Shown here in pieces: positions 20,001 through 27,097 of a DNA stretch of 57,672 nt (positions are counted from its first letter, which is position 1; every line of letters begins with the position of its first letter). Origin of the DNA: Alphaproteobacteria bacterium. GTDB taxonomy: Bacteria > Pseudomonadota > Alphaproteobacteria > Micropepsales > Micropepsaceae. The DNA is taken from NCBI GenBank assembly GCA_019247845.1, contig JAFBAL010000058.1:1-57672 (forward strand), in the 5' to 3' direction. The notes under the pieces are model-generated. The model saw only the letters and a program-made list of their open reading frames with translations, was not told the DNA's origin and made no database searches. The position numbers were made by a program, and so were the translations under genes.

Positions 20001-20736
20001 GGATTCTTCGCTCGTCGTGCTGCACGCCGATCCGCCCTCGGTCGCGCGCCACGATCCGGGCGGCATCGTGCTCGTTTTCGCGCACGGCGAGCGCGACCTT
20101 CTGGTGCGCGCGAAGCTCGCGGAGAAGATCCGCGGCAAGGCGGACCGCACCCCGCTCTACGACCCGCAGCTGCGCAACGGCTATCGCGTGAACGGCGCGG
20201 GCAACCTGGCCCCCGAGCCCGGCGGCAGCAAGGCCGCGCGCATCGTCAAGTCGTGGCGCGGCGAAGGCTGGGCGGCGGCCAAGAGCATCGAGGACACCTA
20301 TGCCGGCGCGTCGGTCGCGCGCGTGGCGATCCATCTCAAGACCCTGCATGCGCTGATCGTCGTCGACGAGTTGAGCGCGGGCGCCGAGTTCGAGCAGTTC
20401 TGGAATCCGGGTCCGGACCTCGCCGTGCCGGAGACCGCGGACGCGCCCTTGCGCTTTGCCGCGGGCGATCATGCGCTCGTTATGGCGTTTGCGCCCGAAG
20501 CGCCGACCGCGATCGACCGGGCCGAGACCGGCGCGACCGTCCATCGCCGGCCCGCGCCCGGCGTCGCGGCCAGCGTCTTTCAGTGGACGGACGGTCCGGC
20601 GCCGCCGACCGTCGCCGTCGAGCGGGCCGAGCCCGGCAACTGGGCGATCGTCTGCGAAGGCAAGGGCTTCACCGCGCGCCTCTCGCTTGCGGGAAGCGAT
20701 CTGTCTTGCCAGCTGGAAGCCCAGCCAATCTCTTGA
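17017..20736 (+). CDS. Lys/Ala-repeat protein with duplicated Rossmann-like domain and heparinase II/III-like C-terminus (1239 aa)
   Basis: Four parts are visible. Residues about 27-150 form an alpha/beta domain containing ADIVVYALG and VKFLLEPAGD. Residues about 155-470 are a Lys/Ala/Glu/Arg linker with nine copies of an AEKKAAKR-like unit, three of them in an exact 96-base period. Residues about 478-620 repeat the first domain (ADLVVYAFD, LRIFLERAAGD). Residues about 640-1239 resemble heparinase II/III-type polysaccharide lyases, with a helical toroid containing GVWFTDSYSMH followed by a beta-rich end. The lyase match rests on overall pattern; HepII/III catalytic residues could not be confirmed. 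The basic linker could bind an acidic or sulfated glycan or other polyanion. The start ATG at 17017 follows the TPR gene closely. Confidence 0.72.
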   Translation: MPEDKTTSGPDASVSDAAPEAAAAPKRIAIRARDSEIGEALWQTIERASAKKGEAQFLRAPREQADIVVYALGPADLADLRGLAAEVTRDRAPVKFLLEPAGDAKMRERTTPAMNELGRLTGAGVLSAEDSAISYSVEDTLQKQAKAIARSFRSEDDKAERKTGKREAKVERRQEKKEKKEKKAGKKTTETRRVEKKSAKRGAKEERKASSAKQERKARKAKKDKAARAEKKSAKRTAKQERKSKKPSKDKTARAEKKAAKRGAKAGSKDASAAPLVHVAMPAAAPAAADVSRADKKAAKRAAKEKSAAEAAAKRAEKKSAKRAAKEERKSAKPAKGGASSSGKKAGKGAAALVPAGPDAARAEKKAAKRAAKEERKSHKGEKPAKAPKDEAARAEKKAAKRAAKEERKSSKGEKGEASPEDEAARAEKKAAKKAAKVEKRKNEKAALTPEEKAAKRAAKRAARSEPQIGPDGEIIDETKPLRLMLGDERLRPVVEAAFAEAGVEVEGPKKESKADLVVYAFDDPPLGPQEIAARAATLKDVKARLRIFLERAAGDELEESNRAIARLAGASDGSVLRLNEIFRRMGAGHLLEGGRANEEGLELIADGIVAAAAGRLPRREFKRKPRAAAPDLVEARALASEPASLLSQIKWSGAPPKSIGASLSPEQTEALADSKLLLTDELALPFRLPIDWDMDLEDHRAERTLLSLDFLTGPLAYWYARASGVTAERITQIDAALKQRGSSPNAILMRATQIVSDFIAKHPLDGEAEAWSEAVVRERARVMMLFLLCCKAALKRKIKFSESACSAATMHLLDMVEMLRADDFYVPCTVDGVQQDCLTIGLALGLRGTAYGNALLAQSLERFKTMQLDLGLTADGVWFTDSYSMHCAVLSQLSMVLGDFPVAESAQAAPFAAIAKKMTAFAEAMLKSNGVPPAIDDSRQKSYAEKLSGQRRTIAKATTGTKAAKVPLVRRIIDTYIFRDAQYFISHSSQKVEADSSLVVLHADPPSVARHDPGGIVLVFAHGERDLLVRAKLAEKIRGKADRTPLYDPQLRNGYRVNGAGNLAPEPGGSKAARIVKSWRGEGWAAAKSIEDTYAGASVARVAIHLKTLHALIVVDELSAGAEFEQFWNPGPDLAVPETADAPLRFAAGDHALVMAFAPEAPTAIDRAETGATVHRRPAPGVAASVFQWTDGPAPPTVAVERAEPGNWAIVCEGKGFTARLSLAGSDLSCQLEAQPIS
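17597..18400 (+). repeat. Coding repeat array for AEKKAAKR units (96-bp period at its 3' end)
   Basis: Inside the lysine-rich gene the segment GCCGAGAAGAAGGCCGCC and its variants recur about nine times. The most regular copies place the GAG codon at 18106, 18202 and 18298, an exact 96-base (32-residue) period. All repeats keep the reading frame. Such arrays can change copy number by slippage or recombination without breaking the protein. Confidence 0.75.
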
Positions 20737-20770
20737 TATCGTTGGCTGATTATTCGGCTAAGGGCGCGGT

Positions 20771-22840
20771 TTGAAGGGCAGCTACAAAGGCGTGTTGAAG
20801 GTCGCCGGTCCCAATCTCAAGGGCTGGCTGATCGACGTCGCCCGCCCGGCGCGGCGCGTGCGCTTCGACCTCGTCGTCGACGGACAGAACCGCGGCAGCT
20901 TCGTCGCCAATGCGAGGCGCCGCTTCTTTGCCCCCAAGACCGGCGCGGGCGAGGACACGCACGGCTTCTCGGTCCCGATCCGAAAGCCCTGGATCAGCGG
21001 CAAGCTGCAGACCATCCGTCTGGTCGACCCCGAGGATCCGATGCTCGATTTCTCGATGTCGGTCCGGCTCGGGCCCAAGCCGCATCAGCATTTCGAGGAT
21101 CACGTCACGGGCGGCCAGGTCACCATCGGCGCCGCCGAGCGCGCGCAGGCCGACGACGACGAGGCCGAGGCGAATACGCCGCCGGCGAACCCCAACAAGG
21201 TGCTGCTGCGCCAGATCGGCGCGCTCTCCGATTCGGATCTCGCGGCGCTGCTTTTCGTCATCGACCGCGACATCCTTTCCGAGCGCGTCGCGCGCCACGA
21301 CAAGGCCGGCGACTGGGACAAGCTGGTGCAGTTCCGCCGCGTGCTCGCGGGTCCGCAGCTGGAGCAGATGCTGAACGCGCTCGGCCGCGGCGCGATCAAG
21401 GCGCACAACCACACCCTTGCCGGACGCGTCACCGGCGCCGCGGCGGCGCTGTTCCCGGCGTCCTTCGACGCGCAATTCCTGGCGGGCGCCGCGAAGGCGC
21501 AAGCCGGCGGCTATGACGAGGCGCTCGCGTTTCTGCGCGCCGCCGACCGGCTCGAGGAGAACGGCGTGCGCGCCAAGCGCGAGATGGTGCTTGCGCTCAC
21601 CCGCCAGCTTCGCCTCGACCTGCCCGTCGAGAAGCGCGCGGCGATCCGCGAGGAGCATCTGGGCGTGCTGCGCGCGCTGGCGATGTCGGGCGAGCTCGGC
21701 ACCCGCGTCAAGTACCGCGTGCCCTATGCGGCCGCGCTCTATGCGGCAGGCCGCTACGACGAGGCGATCGAGGCGGCCGATCTGGTGCTCGAGACCGCGC
21801 CCAACGACACCCGCGCGCTGATGGCCAAGGCACGGGCCCTGGTGGCGCGCAACCAGGTGGGCGAGGCCTGCGTCCTCTACGAGCGCGTGCTCGATTTCGA
21901 GCCCAACCATCGCGGCGCACGAATGAGCCTGCGCATCCTCGCTGCCCTGATCGAGGACGAGACGCGCGACAGCGGCAAGATCGCCGTCATCCATCGCCGC
22001 CGCCTGAGCCTCGACGGCGCGCCGCTCGCCGAGGCGCTCGCCAAGGTGCCGCAGAGCTGGATCGCGACCGGCGATCTCGGCCTCGACGACCTCGAGGCGG
22101 TCGCGGCGCGCCTGGTCGAGCCCACACAACGCCGCATTGGCTATGCCGAGGTGCCCCGCGGCGACGGCAAGATCGTCGAGATATGGCATCGTGACGCGCT
22201 CAAGGGGCTCGCTGAAAGCGGGCTCATCGCCTCGCTGGACGACCGCGCGGCGCTCAAGCGCTTCCAGCCGTTCTACGAAGCGCCGAAGCCCGGGCTCATG
22301 CGGCGCGGCACGGCGGTTCTGGTCTCGCACAACGGGGCCGAACTCTATGGCGGCGGCGAGCACTTCCTGCTCGAGGCGGCCGAGCTTCACGCCGCCCAGG
22401 GATACGAACCGGTGATCTTAGGGACCCGGCCCGAGCTCGAGGGCGAGGAGCGCACGGTCGATGGCCGGCGCTCGGCCTTCATCGGCGACCAGCCTTCCGA
22501 CATGCGCCGCTTCCTTCTGGAGAGCGGGGCGGCGCTGGTGCACGCGATCTCGGGCATGGGCTTCATGGTGGCCGAGGCGCTGGCCTTCACCAACATCCCC
22601 TTCGTCTACGGCGTGCATTTCTGGAACGAGCTCCTGGGCGATCCGCAGTATCCGGGCTATTTCGACGAGGTGTCGGGGGAGGCGCTGTTCCGGCGTGAAT
22701 TTTTGGTCATCCTGGCGCGCGCCACCGCGGTCTATGCCAATTCGCGCTACACCCAGAAGCTGATCGAGGACGGCTTCGGCGTGCGCTGTCCCGTGCTTTA
22801 TGCCGTCCCGCGCGAGCGCGAAGCGGTCGCTGTTGCCTGA
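20771..22840 (+). CDS. TPR protein with half of a GT-B glycosyltransferase (689 aa)
   Basis: The N-terminal 115 residues form an unrecognised beta-rich domain (VRFDLVVDGQNRGSF). Residues about 130-400 are TPR-like (YDEALAFLRAADRLEENG, YDEAIEAADLVLETAPND). From about residue 513 there is the N-terminal Rossmann half of a GT-B glycosyltransferase (AVLVSHNGAELYGGGEHFLLEAAELH, then HAISGMGFMVAEALA). The protein stops just where the donor-binding half should begin, 46 bases before the transporter gene. It is either a natural acceptor-binding remnant or a truncated enzyme. The start is a TTG at 20771 with AAGGG upstream. It resembles the TPR-GT at 12538 in layout. Confidence 0.72.
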   Translation: MKGSYKGVLKVAGPNLKGWLIDVARPARRVRFDLVVDGQNRGSFVANARRRFFAPKTGAGEDTHGFSVPIRKPWISGKLQTIRLVDPEDPMLDFSMSVRLGPKPHQHFEDHVTGGQVTIGAAERAQADDDEAEANTPPANPNKVLLRQIGALSDSDLAALLFVIDRDILSERVARHDKAGDWDKLVQFRRVLAGPQLEQMLNALGRGAIKAHNHTLAGRVTGAAAALFPASFDAQFLAGAAKAQAGGYDEALAFLRAADRLEENGVRAKREMVLALTRQLRLDLPVEKRAAIREEHLGVLRALAMSGELGTRVKYRVPYAAALYAAGRYDEAIEAADLVLETAPNDTRALMAKARALVARNQVGEACVLYERVLDFEPNHRGARMSLRILAALIEDETRDSGKIAVIHRRRLSLDGAPLAEALAKVPQSWIATGDLGLDDLEAVAARLVEPTQRRIGYAEVPRGDGKIVEIWHRDALKGLAESGLIASLDDRAALKRFQPFYEAPKPGLMRRGTAVLVSHNGAELYGGGEHFLLEAAELHAAQGYEPVILGTRPELEGEERTVDGRRSAFIGDQPSDMRRFLLESGAALVHAISGMGFMVAEALAFTNIPFVYGVHFWNELLGDPQYPGYFDEVSGEALFRREFLVILARATAVYANSRYTQKLIEDGFGVRCPVLYAVPREREAVAVA

Positions 22841-22886
22841 GGCCCGGGCGTGCTAGATGCTCCTTTGAACCAAGGACCCGAGACCC

Positions 22887-23657
22887 GTGTTCGCCGACAT
22901 CAGGACCCAGATCAACGTCATCGCGGCGCTGACCATCCGCGAGCTGCAGAACCTGATGAAGGGCTACAATTACGGCTTCGCCTGGGCCTTGCTCGAGCCG
23001 TTGATGTTCATCGGCATCATGCGCGTGGCGCGCTCGGCCTTCAAAGGGCTGACCCCGCCCAACATGCAGCCTTCGACCTTCCTGATCCTGGGCATCGTGC
23101 CGTTCTACATGTACATCCAGGCGGTCGGCGCGGTGTACAAGTCGATCTCCAGCTCGGACAACCTGCTCAAGTTCCCGCGCGTGACGCCGGTCGATCTCGC
23201 CATCGCCTCGGCGCTGTGCGACTTCTGCATCTATTTCGCGCTGTTCATCCTCTTCATCGTGTTCTTCTCGATCTACGAGGGCGCGTGGCCTCCGCAGAAC
23301 CCGCTCGCGGTGGTCGCGGCCTTCATCGCGCTGTGGATGCTGGGCATGGGACTGGGCTTCGTCGTCGGCACTGCCGCGCGCGTCTTCCCGCCGCTCAAGC
23401 AGTTCGTGTCCTACTACAACCTCGCCAACCGCATGATGGGCGGCATGCTGTTCGTCATCACCATGTTCCCGTCGAGCTTCTGGCCCTATTTCACCTGGAA
23501 CCCGGTGCTGCATTGCATGGAGATGCTGCGCGACGGCTGGTTCGTGACCTATACCTCGCCGGTGGCGAGCCCCGCTTACGTGATGGAATGGATCCTGGGG
23601 CTGTGGCTGCTCGGCCTCTCGCTCGAGCGCTTCCAGCGGCGGGTGCCCTACGTATGA
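22887..23657 (+). CDS. ABC-2 type polysaccharide exporter permease (KpsM-like)
   Basis: A 256-residue integral membrane protein with about six hydrophobic segments, of the KpsM/Wzm class that moves completed capsule or O-polysaccharide across the inner membrane. Typical features are the N-terminal amphipathic stretch (ALTIRELQNLMKGYNYGFAW), LLEPLMFIGIM, and the conserved WNPVLHCMEMLRDGWF segment near the C-terminus. The start is a GTG at 22887 with AAGGA 9 bases upstream. The stop overlaps the next gene's ATG (ATGA), which encodes its ATPase-like partner. A KpsE-like protein follows, which completes an ABC-dependent capsule export set apart from an outer-membrane component. Confidence 0.9.
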   Translation: MFADIRTQINVIAALTIRELQNLMKGYNYGFAWALLEPLMFIGIMRVARSAFKGLTPPNMQPSTFLILGIVPFYMYIQAVGAVYKSISSSDNLLKFPRVTPVDLAIASALCDFCIYFALFILFIVFFSIYEGAWPPQNPLAVVAAFIALWMLGMGLGFVVGTAARVFPPLKQFVSYYNLANRMMGGMLFVITMFPSSFWPYFTWNPVLHCMEMLRDGWFVTYTSPVASPAYVMEWILGLWLLGLSLERFQRRVPYV

Positions 23658-24373
23658 GCATCGAGCTGCGCAACGTGACCAAGAAGGTCCGGATGGGCCA
23701 CATCAAGCTCACCTATACCGGACTCGACCTCGCCATCCCCGACGGCGCGCGCGTGGCGCTGCTCGGCCGCAAGGAAGCCGGGCTGGACGCGATCGTGAAC
23801 CTGATCTGCGCCGCGGACGCGCCGGACAAGGGAACCATCACACGCACGCAGTCGATCTCCTGGCCGATCCCCGGCGCGGGCTTCCTCTCCAAGCACCTCA
23901 CGCTCGCCGCCAATGCGCGCTTCATCGCGCGGCTCTACGAGACGAACGAGGAGGCCTTCCTTGCCCGCGTCGCCGAGACCGGCCGCTTCGGCGACCTGAT
24001 CAACGCGCGCATGGACGAGTGTCCGACCGAGATGCGCTCGCTGTTCTGCTTCCTGATCGGGGCGCTGCTGCCGTTCGACCATTACATCTTCACCGGGTTG
24101 AACGCCGGGCCCAAGGAAGACCGCGGCCGGATCGCCGAGCTCGTGGGCGAGCTGGCCCAGCGCGCCGGCATCGTGCTGGTCGGCCAGGACGCCAAGAACG
24201 CGGAAGTGCTCTGCGACCGGGCCTATGTCTTCAACGAGGGAACGGCTACCTATTACGACGACATGGAAGCGGCCATCGAGCACTTCTCCTCGATCGAAGC
24301 CCGCGAGGTGGACGAGGACGATTTCATGGGCGCCGATCCTGAACTCGAAGACCTGGTAAACATGGATTTCTGA
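23654..24373 (+). CDS. KpsT-like ABC protein with all catalytic motifs degenerate
   Basis: A 239-residue protein aligned by pattern to KpsT/Wzt ATPases: LRNVTKKV at the start, WPIPGAGFLSKHLTLAANARFIARLYE corresponding to the KpsT Q-loop region in two shorter stretches, and CDRAYVFNEG near the end. The Walker A is GRKEAGLD at residues 38-45, so the GK[ST] is replaced by G-L-D. The signature is CPTEM at 123-127 instead of SSGM. The Walker B acidic pair is T147-G148. The H-loop position is Q178 in VGQD. It is translationally coupled to the permease. Fold and partnership are well supported, but ATP hydrolysis by this chain looks impossible, so energy must come from another ATPase or the protein acts as a regulatory partner. 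Confidence 0.85.
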   Translation: MSIELRNVTKKVRMGHIKLTYTGLDLAIPDGARVALLGRKEAGLDAIVNLICAADAPDKGTITRTQSISWPIPGAGFLSKHLTLAANARFIARLYETNEEAFLARVAETGRFGDLINARMDECPTEMRSLFCFLIGALLPFDHYIFTGLNAGPKEDRGRIAELVGELAQRAGIVLVGQDAKNAEVLCDRAYVFNEGTATYYDDMEAAIEHFSSIEAREVDEDDFMGADPELEDLVNMDF

Positions 24374-24401
24374 GACAGGGTCGTCTAAGAAAGCGGGCAT
24401 C

Positions 24402-25328
24402 ATGACGAACACTTCCGGTTTTCAGTCCCCCAAGCCCCTGGAGGCCCCCAAGTCGGGCTTTGCCGGGGTCGTCGGCTTGACCGGCTCGATCTGGGGCTCG
24501 CTCAAGGACACGGGCGCAAAGCTCGCGCAGCGCATCTCGTTCTGGTCGGTGATCGCGCTCGTGGCCATCCTGTCCTCGGTCTATTATTTCGTGTTCGCCG
24601 AGTCGCTCTACGACTCCCAGGTCATCATCTCCATCCAGAACAAGGGCTCGTCCGGCGCCGGCGTCAGCTCGCTGCTTTCCAGCGCCATCGGCTCCAGCGG
24701 CTCGTCGTCCCAGTCGCAGCAGATCTACGAATACATCCAGTCGATGGACATGCTGAAGATCCTCGACAAGAAGTACCACCTGCGCCAGCTCTATTCCGAC
24801 AGCGGGCGCAACCCGTTCTGGCGGCTGTGGTTCCCCAACACCGACGAGGATTTCCTGTGGTTCTACCAGCAGATGGTGGAGCTGGACTCGCAGTCGGACG
24901 TCGGCATCATGACCATCGACGTGCTGGACTACGACCGCACCCGTGCCCACGCCATCGCGCAGGACATCATCGCGGAGTCCGAGAAGTTCATCAACAGCAT
25001 CAACGCGACCATGCAGGCGCAGACCATGAAGCTCGCGCGCAACGAGCTCGAGAACGCGGTCAAGGCGGTGCAGGCGTCCAAGAATCCGCAGGAACAGGCG
25101 GTCGCCGAGATGCGGCTCTCCGCGGCGCAGCAGGCGCTCGCCGCCGCCGACGGCGCGGCCAATCAGCAGTCGGTGTTCATCGTGCCGATCTCGGTGGCAT
25201 CGATGCCGACCGAGACGACCGAGCCGCAGCGGCTGTTCAACATCGTGACGATCACGTTCCTGACGGGACTGATCTATGCGGTGGGCTTCCTGATGTGGAG
25301 CAACGTGCGCGATCATCGTAAGGCATAA
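24402..25328 (+). CDS. Capsule export inner-membrane/periplasmic protein (KpsE/CtrB-like polysaccharide co-polymerase)
   Basis: A 308-residue protein with one transmembrane helix near residues 46-65 and a second near 276-298 that frame a periplasmic domain, the arrangement of KpsE/CtrB/BexC adaptors. These link the inner-membrane ABC exporter to an outer-membrane channel. The periplasmic part has a Gly/Ser-rich stretch (about residues 82-110) and a helical, coiled-coil-prone region near 185-250. It is shorter than typical KpsE (about 370-380), mainly in the coiled coil. A conserved-looking PTETTEPQRLFN precedes the last helix. It lies 28 bases downstream of the KpsT-like gene. Confidence 0.85.
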   Translation: MTNTSGFQSPKPLEAPKSGFAGVVGLTGSIWGSLKDTGAKLAQRISFWSVIALVAILSSVYYFVFAESLYDSQVIISIQNKGSSGAGVSSLLSSAIGSSGSSSQSQQIYEYIQSMDMLKILDKKYHLRQLYSDSGRNPFWRLWFPNTDEDFLWFYQQMVELDSQSDVGIMTIDVLDYDRTRAHAIAQDIIAESEKFINSINATMQAQTMKLARNELENAVKAVQASKNPQEQAVAEMRLSAAQQALAAADGAANQQSVFIVPISVASMPTETTEPQRLFNIVTITFLTGLIYAVGFLMWSNVRDHRKA

Positions 25329-25341
25329 ATGCAACCGACGT

Positions 25342-25368
25342 CGCAATTCGCGGCGGCCGCAAGTTGCG
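25342..25368. terminator. Stem-loop between convergent capsule and epimerase genes
   Basis: Sequence 25342-25368 folds as an imperfect 13-bp stem: outer arms CGCAA/TTGCG and inner arms GCGGC/GCCGC, with one mismatch and one wobble between. It sits 13 bases after the KpsE-like stop and 12 bases before the end of the convergent epimerase gene. There is no T-run on either strand, so it is a candidate bidirectional terminator only. Confidence 0.45.
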
Positions 25369-25380
25369 CGCTCAACCAGC

Positions 25381-26433
25381 CTAAAGGCTGTCCCGCATCA
25401 GCGCCACGATCTCTGCCGCCGCGTCGCCGTCGCCGTAGTCGGCGATGTCGCGGCGCGGCGCGTAGTCCGGGCCCCGCCACAGCCGGTTCCAGCCGCAATC
25501 GACCGTCTCGGTCCACTCGGTCTCGTCGCGCAGGGTGACGCAGGGCACGCGGTGGAAATAGGCCTCTTTCTGCACGCCGCCGGAATCGGTCAGCACCACG
25601 GTCGCGTGATGCAGGAGCCTGCACATGTCGAGATAGCCGACAGGCTCGGTCACCACGATGCCCGGCCGGCTGGGATCGAGACCCGCGCGCTTCATCGCGG
25701 CCACCGTTCGCGGATGGATGGGGAAGACGATGGGCTGCCGGCGCGCTTCATTCGCGATGTAATCCAGCACGGGGGCGAGCGCGTCCGGCTCGTCGGTGTT
25801 GGCCGCGCGGTGCACGGTGGCGACGCCGTAGGATTTCGGCGACATGCCGAGCCGCTCCAGCACCTTGGAGGCGCGCTCGGCGATGGGGGTGGCGAGCCGC
25901 ATCGCGTCGTACATCAGGTCGCCCGCCAGGTGAACGCCCGTCACGATGCCTTCGTCCTTCAAGTTCCCGATCGCGGCGCGCGTCGGACAGATCAGGACCT
26001 GCGCCAGATGATCGGCGACGATGCGGTTGATCTCTTCCGGCATCGCGCGGTTGAACGAACGCAAGCCCGCCTCGACATGCACGAGCGGGATGCCGAGCTT
26101 GGCCGCGGCGAGCGCGCCGGCCAGGGTCGAGTTGGTGTCGCCATAGACCAGGACGGCGTCGGGTCGGGCGGACAGCAGCACCTGCTCGATGCGCGCCAGC
26201 ATGTCGCCGGTCATCGCGCCGTGCGTCGTGCCCGCGACGGAGAAATGGTGATCGGGCGGCCGGATGCCGAGCTCGGAGAAGAATACCGCCGACATGTTGT
26301 CGTCGAAATGCTGGCCGGTATGGATCATCGCCTCGCGGAAATCGGGCGCGGCCTGAAGCGCGCGCGACAGCGGGAACGCCTTGACGAATTGCGGCCGCGT
26401 GCCGACCACCGTGACGAGTGTCTTCTGCCCCAT
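25381..26433 (-). CDS. wecB: UDP-N-acetylglucosamine 2-epimerase (non-hydrolysing)
   Basis: A 350-residue cytoplasmic GT-B-fold enzyme interconverting UDP-GlcNAc and UDP-ManNAc, a precursor for surface glycans. Family motifs seen are GTRPQFVK (usually GTRPE), HTGQHFDDNMS, VYGDTNSTLAGALAA, HVEAGLRSFNRAMPEEINR and SDGGVQKEA-like TDSGGVQKEAYF. The ATG at 26433 is preferred; a TTG at 26442 would add three residues. It begins 13 bases after the pgl stop on the same strand, so it may share an operon with the pentose-phosphate genes while serving the adjacent polysaccharide loci. Confidence 0.93.
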   Translation of the reverse strand: MGQKTLVTVVGTRPQFVKAFPLSRALQAAPDFREAMIHTGQHFDDNMSAVFFSELGIRPPDHHFSVAGTTHGAMTGDMLARIEQVLLSARPDAVLVYGDTNSTLAGALAAAKLGIPLVHVEAGLRSFNRAMPEEINRIVADHLAQVLICPTRAAIGNLKDEGIVTGVHLAGDLMYDAMRLATPIAERASKVLERLGMSPKSYGVATVHRAANTDEPDALAPVLDYIANEARRQPIVFPIHPRTVAAMKRAGLDPSRPGIVVTEPVGYLDMCRLLHHATVVLTDSGGVQKEAYFHRVPCVTLRDETEWTETVDCGWNRLWRGPDYAPRRDIADYGDGDAAAEIVALMRDSL

Positions 26434-26446
26434 GAGAGCCAACTAA

Positions 26447-27097
26447 TCACGCCGCCGCGGCGTCTGCAAAGATCGTGATGTCGCCTTGGATGCGGCCGGC
26501 GGGGATGGACGTGTCCTGCGTGAGCAGGCGCCTGAGCGCTGCGCGCTTCTCGGTGCCGCTGACCAGGAATATCGTATGCCGGCTGGAATTCAGCGCCGCG
26601 TAAGTGAGTGTGATGCGGCCGTTCTCGGTCGGCCGTACAAGGCGCGCAGTCTCGTCCAGCACCGCCGAGCCCGGGAAAAGCGAAGCAGTATGTCCGTCTG
26701 CGCCAAGGCCCAGGATGACCAGGTCGAACAGCTTTGACCGGCCGGCGAAGTCGGCGAGCATAGCCTCATAGCCGGCCGCGGCCGCCTCCGGCGTCAGATC
26801 GGTCTGCACGGCGTGGAGCTGGATACGGTCGCGGTCTCCGGCACCCAGGCTCTCCACGACCATGCGGAAATTGCTCGCCGGATCGGTAAGCGGAACGAAG
26901 CGTTCGTCGCCCAGGAACAGAGCGATGCGCTGCCATGGAATGTCCATCGTCGCCAGGCGCTCATAGGTTTTGCGCGGCGTCGAGCCGCCTGCGAGAGCGA
27001 CAGCCGCTTCGCCGTCGGTTGCGCGCAGAATGGACGCTATCCGCCTCGCGGCAAAGTCGGCCAGCCGCTCGGCATCTGCCAGGACTTCAAGCTTCAT
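26447..27097 (-). CDS. pgl: 6-phosphogluconolactonase
   Basis: A 216-residue NagB-like fold enzyme hydrolysing 6-phosphogluconolactone to 6-phosphogluconate in the oxidative pentose-phosphate pathway. Signatures are [36 protein letters not shown] and [16 protein letters not shown], the last being characteristic. The ATG at 27097 overlaps the stop of gnd by four bases, so the two consecutive pathway enzymes are coupled. No glucose-6-phosphate dehydrogenase is present in the window. Confidence 0.95.
   Translation of the reverse strand: MKLEVLADAERLADFAARRIASILRATDGEAAVALAGGSTPRKTYERLATMDIPWQRIALFLGDERFVPLTDPASNFRMVVESLGAGDRDRIQLHAVQTDLTPEAAAAGYEAMLADFAGRSKLFDLVILGLGADGHTASLFPGSAVLDETARLVRPTENGRITLTYAALNSSRHTIFLVSGTEKRAALRRLLTQDTSIPAGRIQGDITIFADAAAA

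Noticed and set aside
16192..20544. A 1450-codon open frame on the minus strand antisense to the lysine-rich gene
   Set aside because: It is a low-complexity Leu/Gly/Arg-rich product of GC-rich codon bias opposite the Lys/Ala repeats, with no domain motif and no plausible start context; the plus-strand gene explains the region.
23654..24373. Considered calling the KpsT-like gene a pseudogene
   Set aside because: The frame is full length, coupled to the permease, and non-catalytic family features remain; the changes look like specific loss of catalysis, not random decay.
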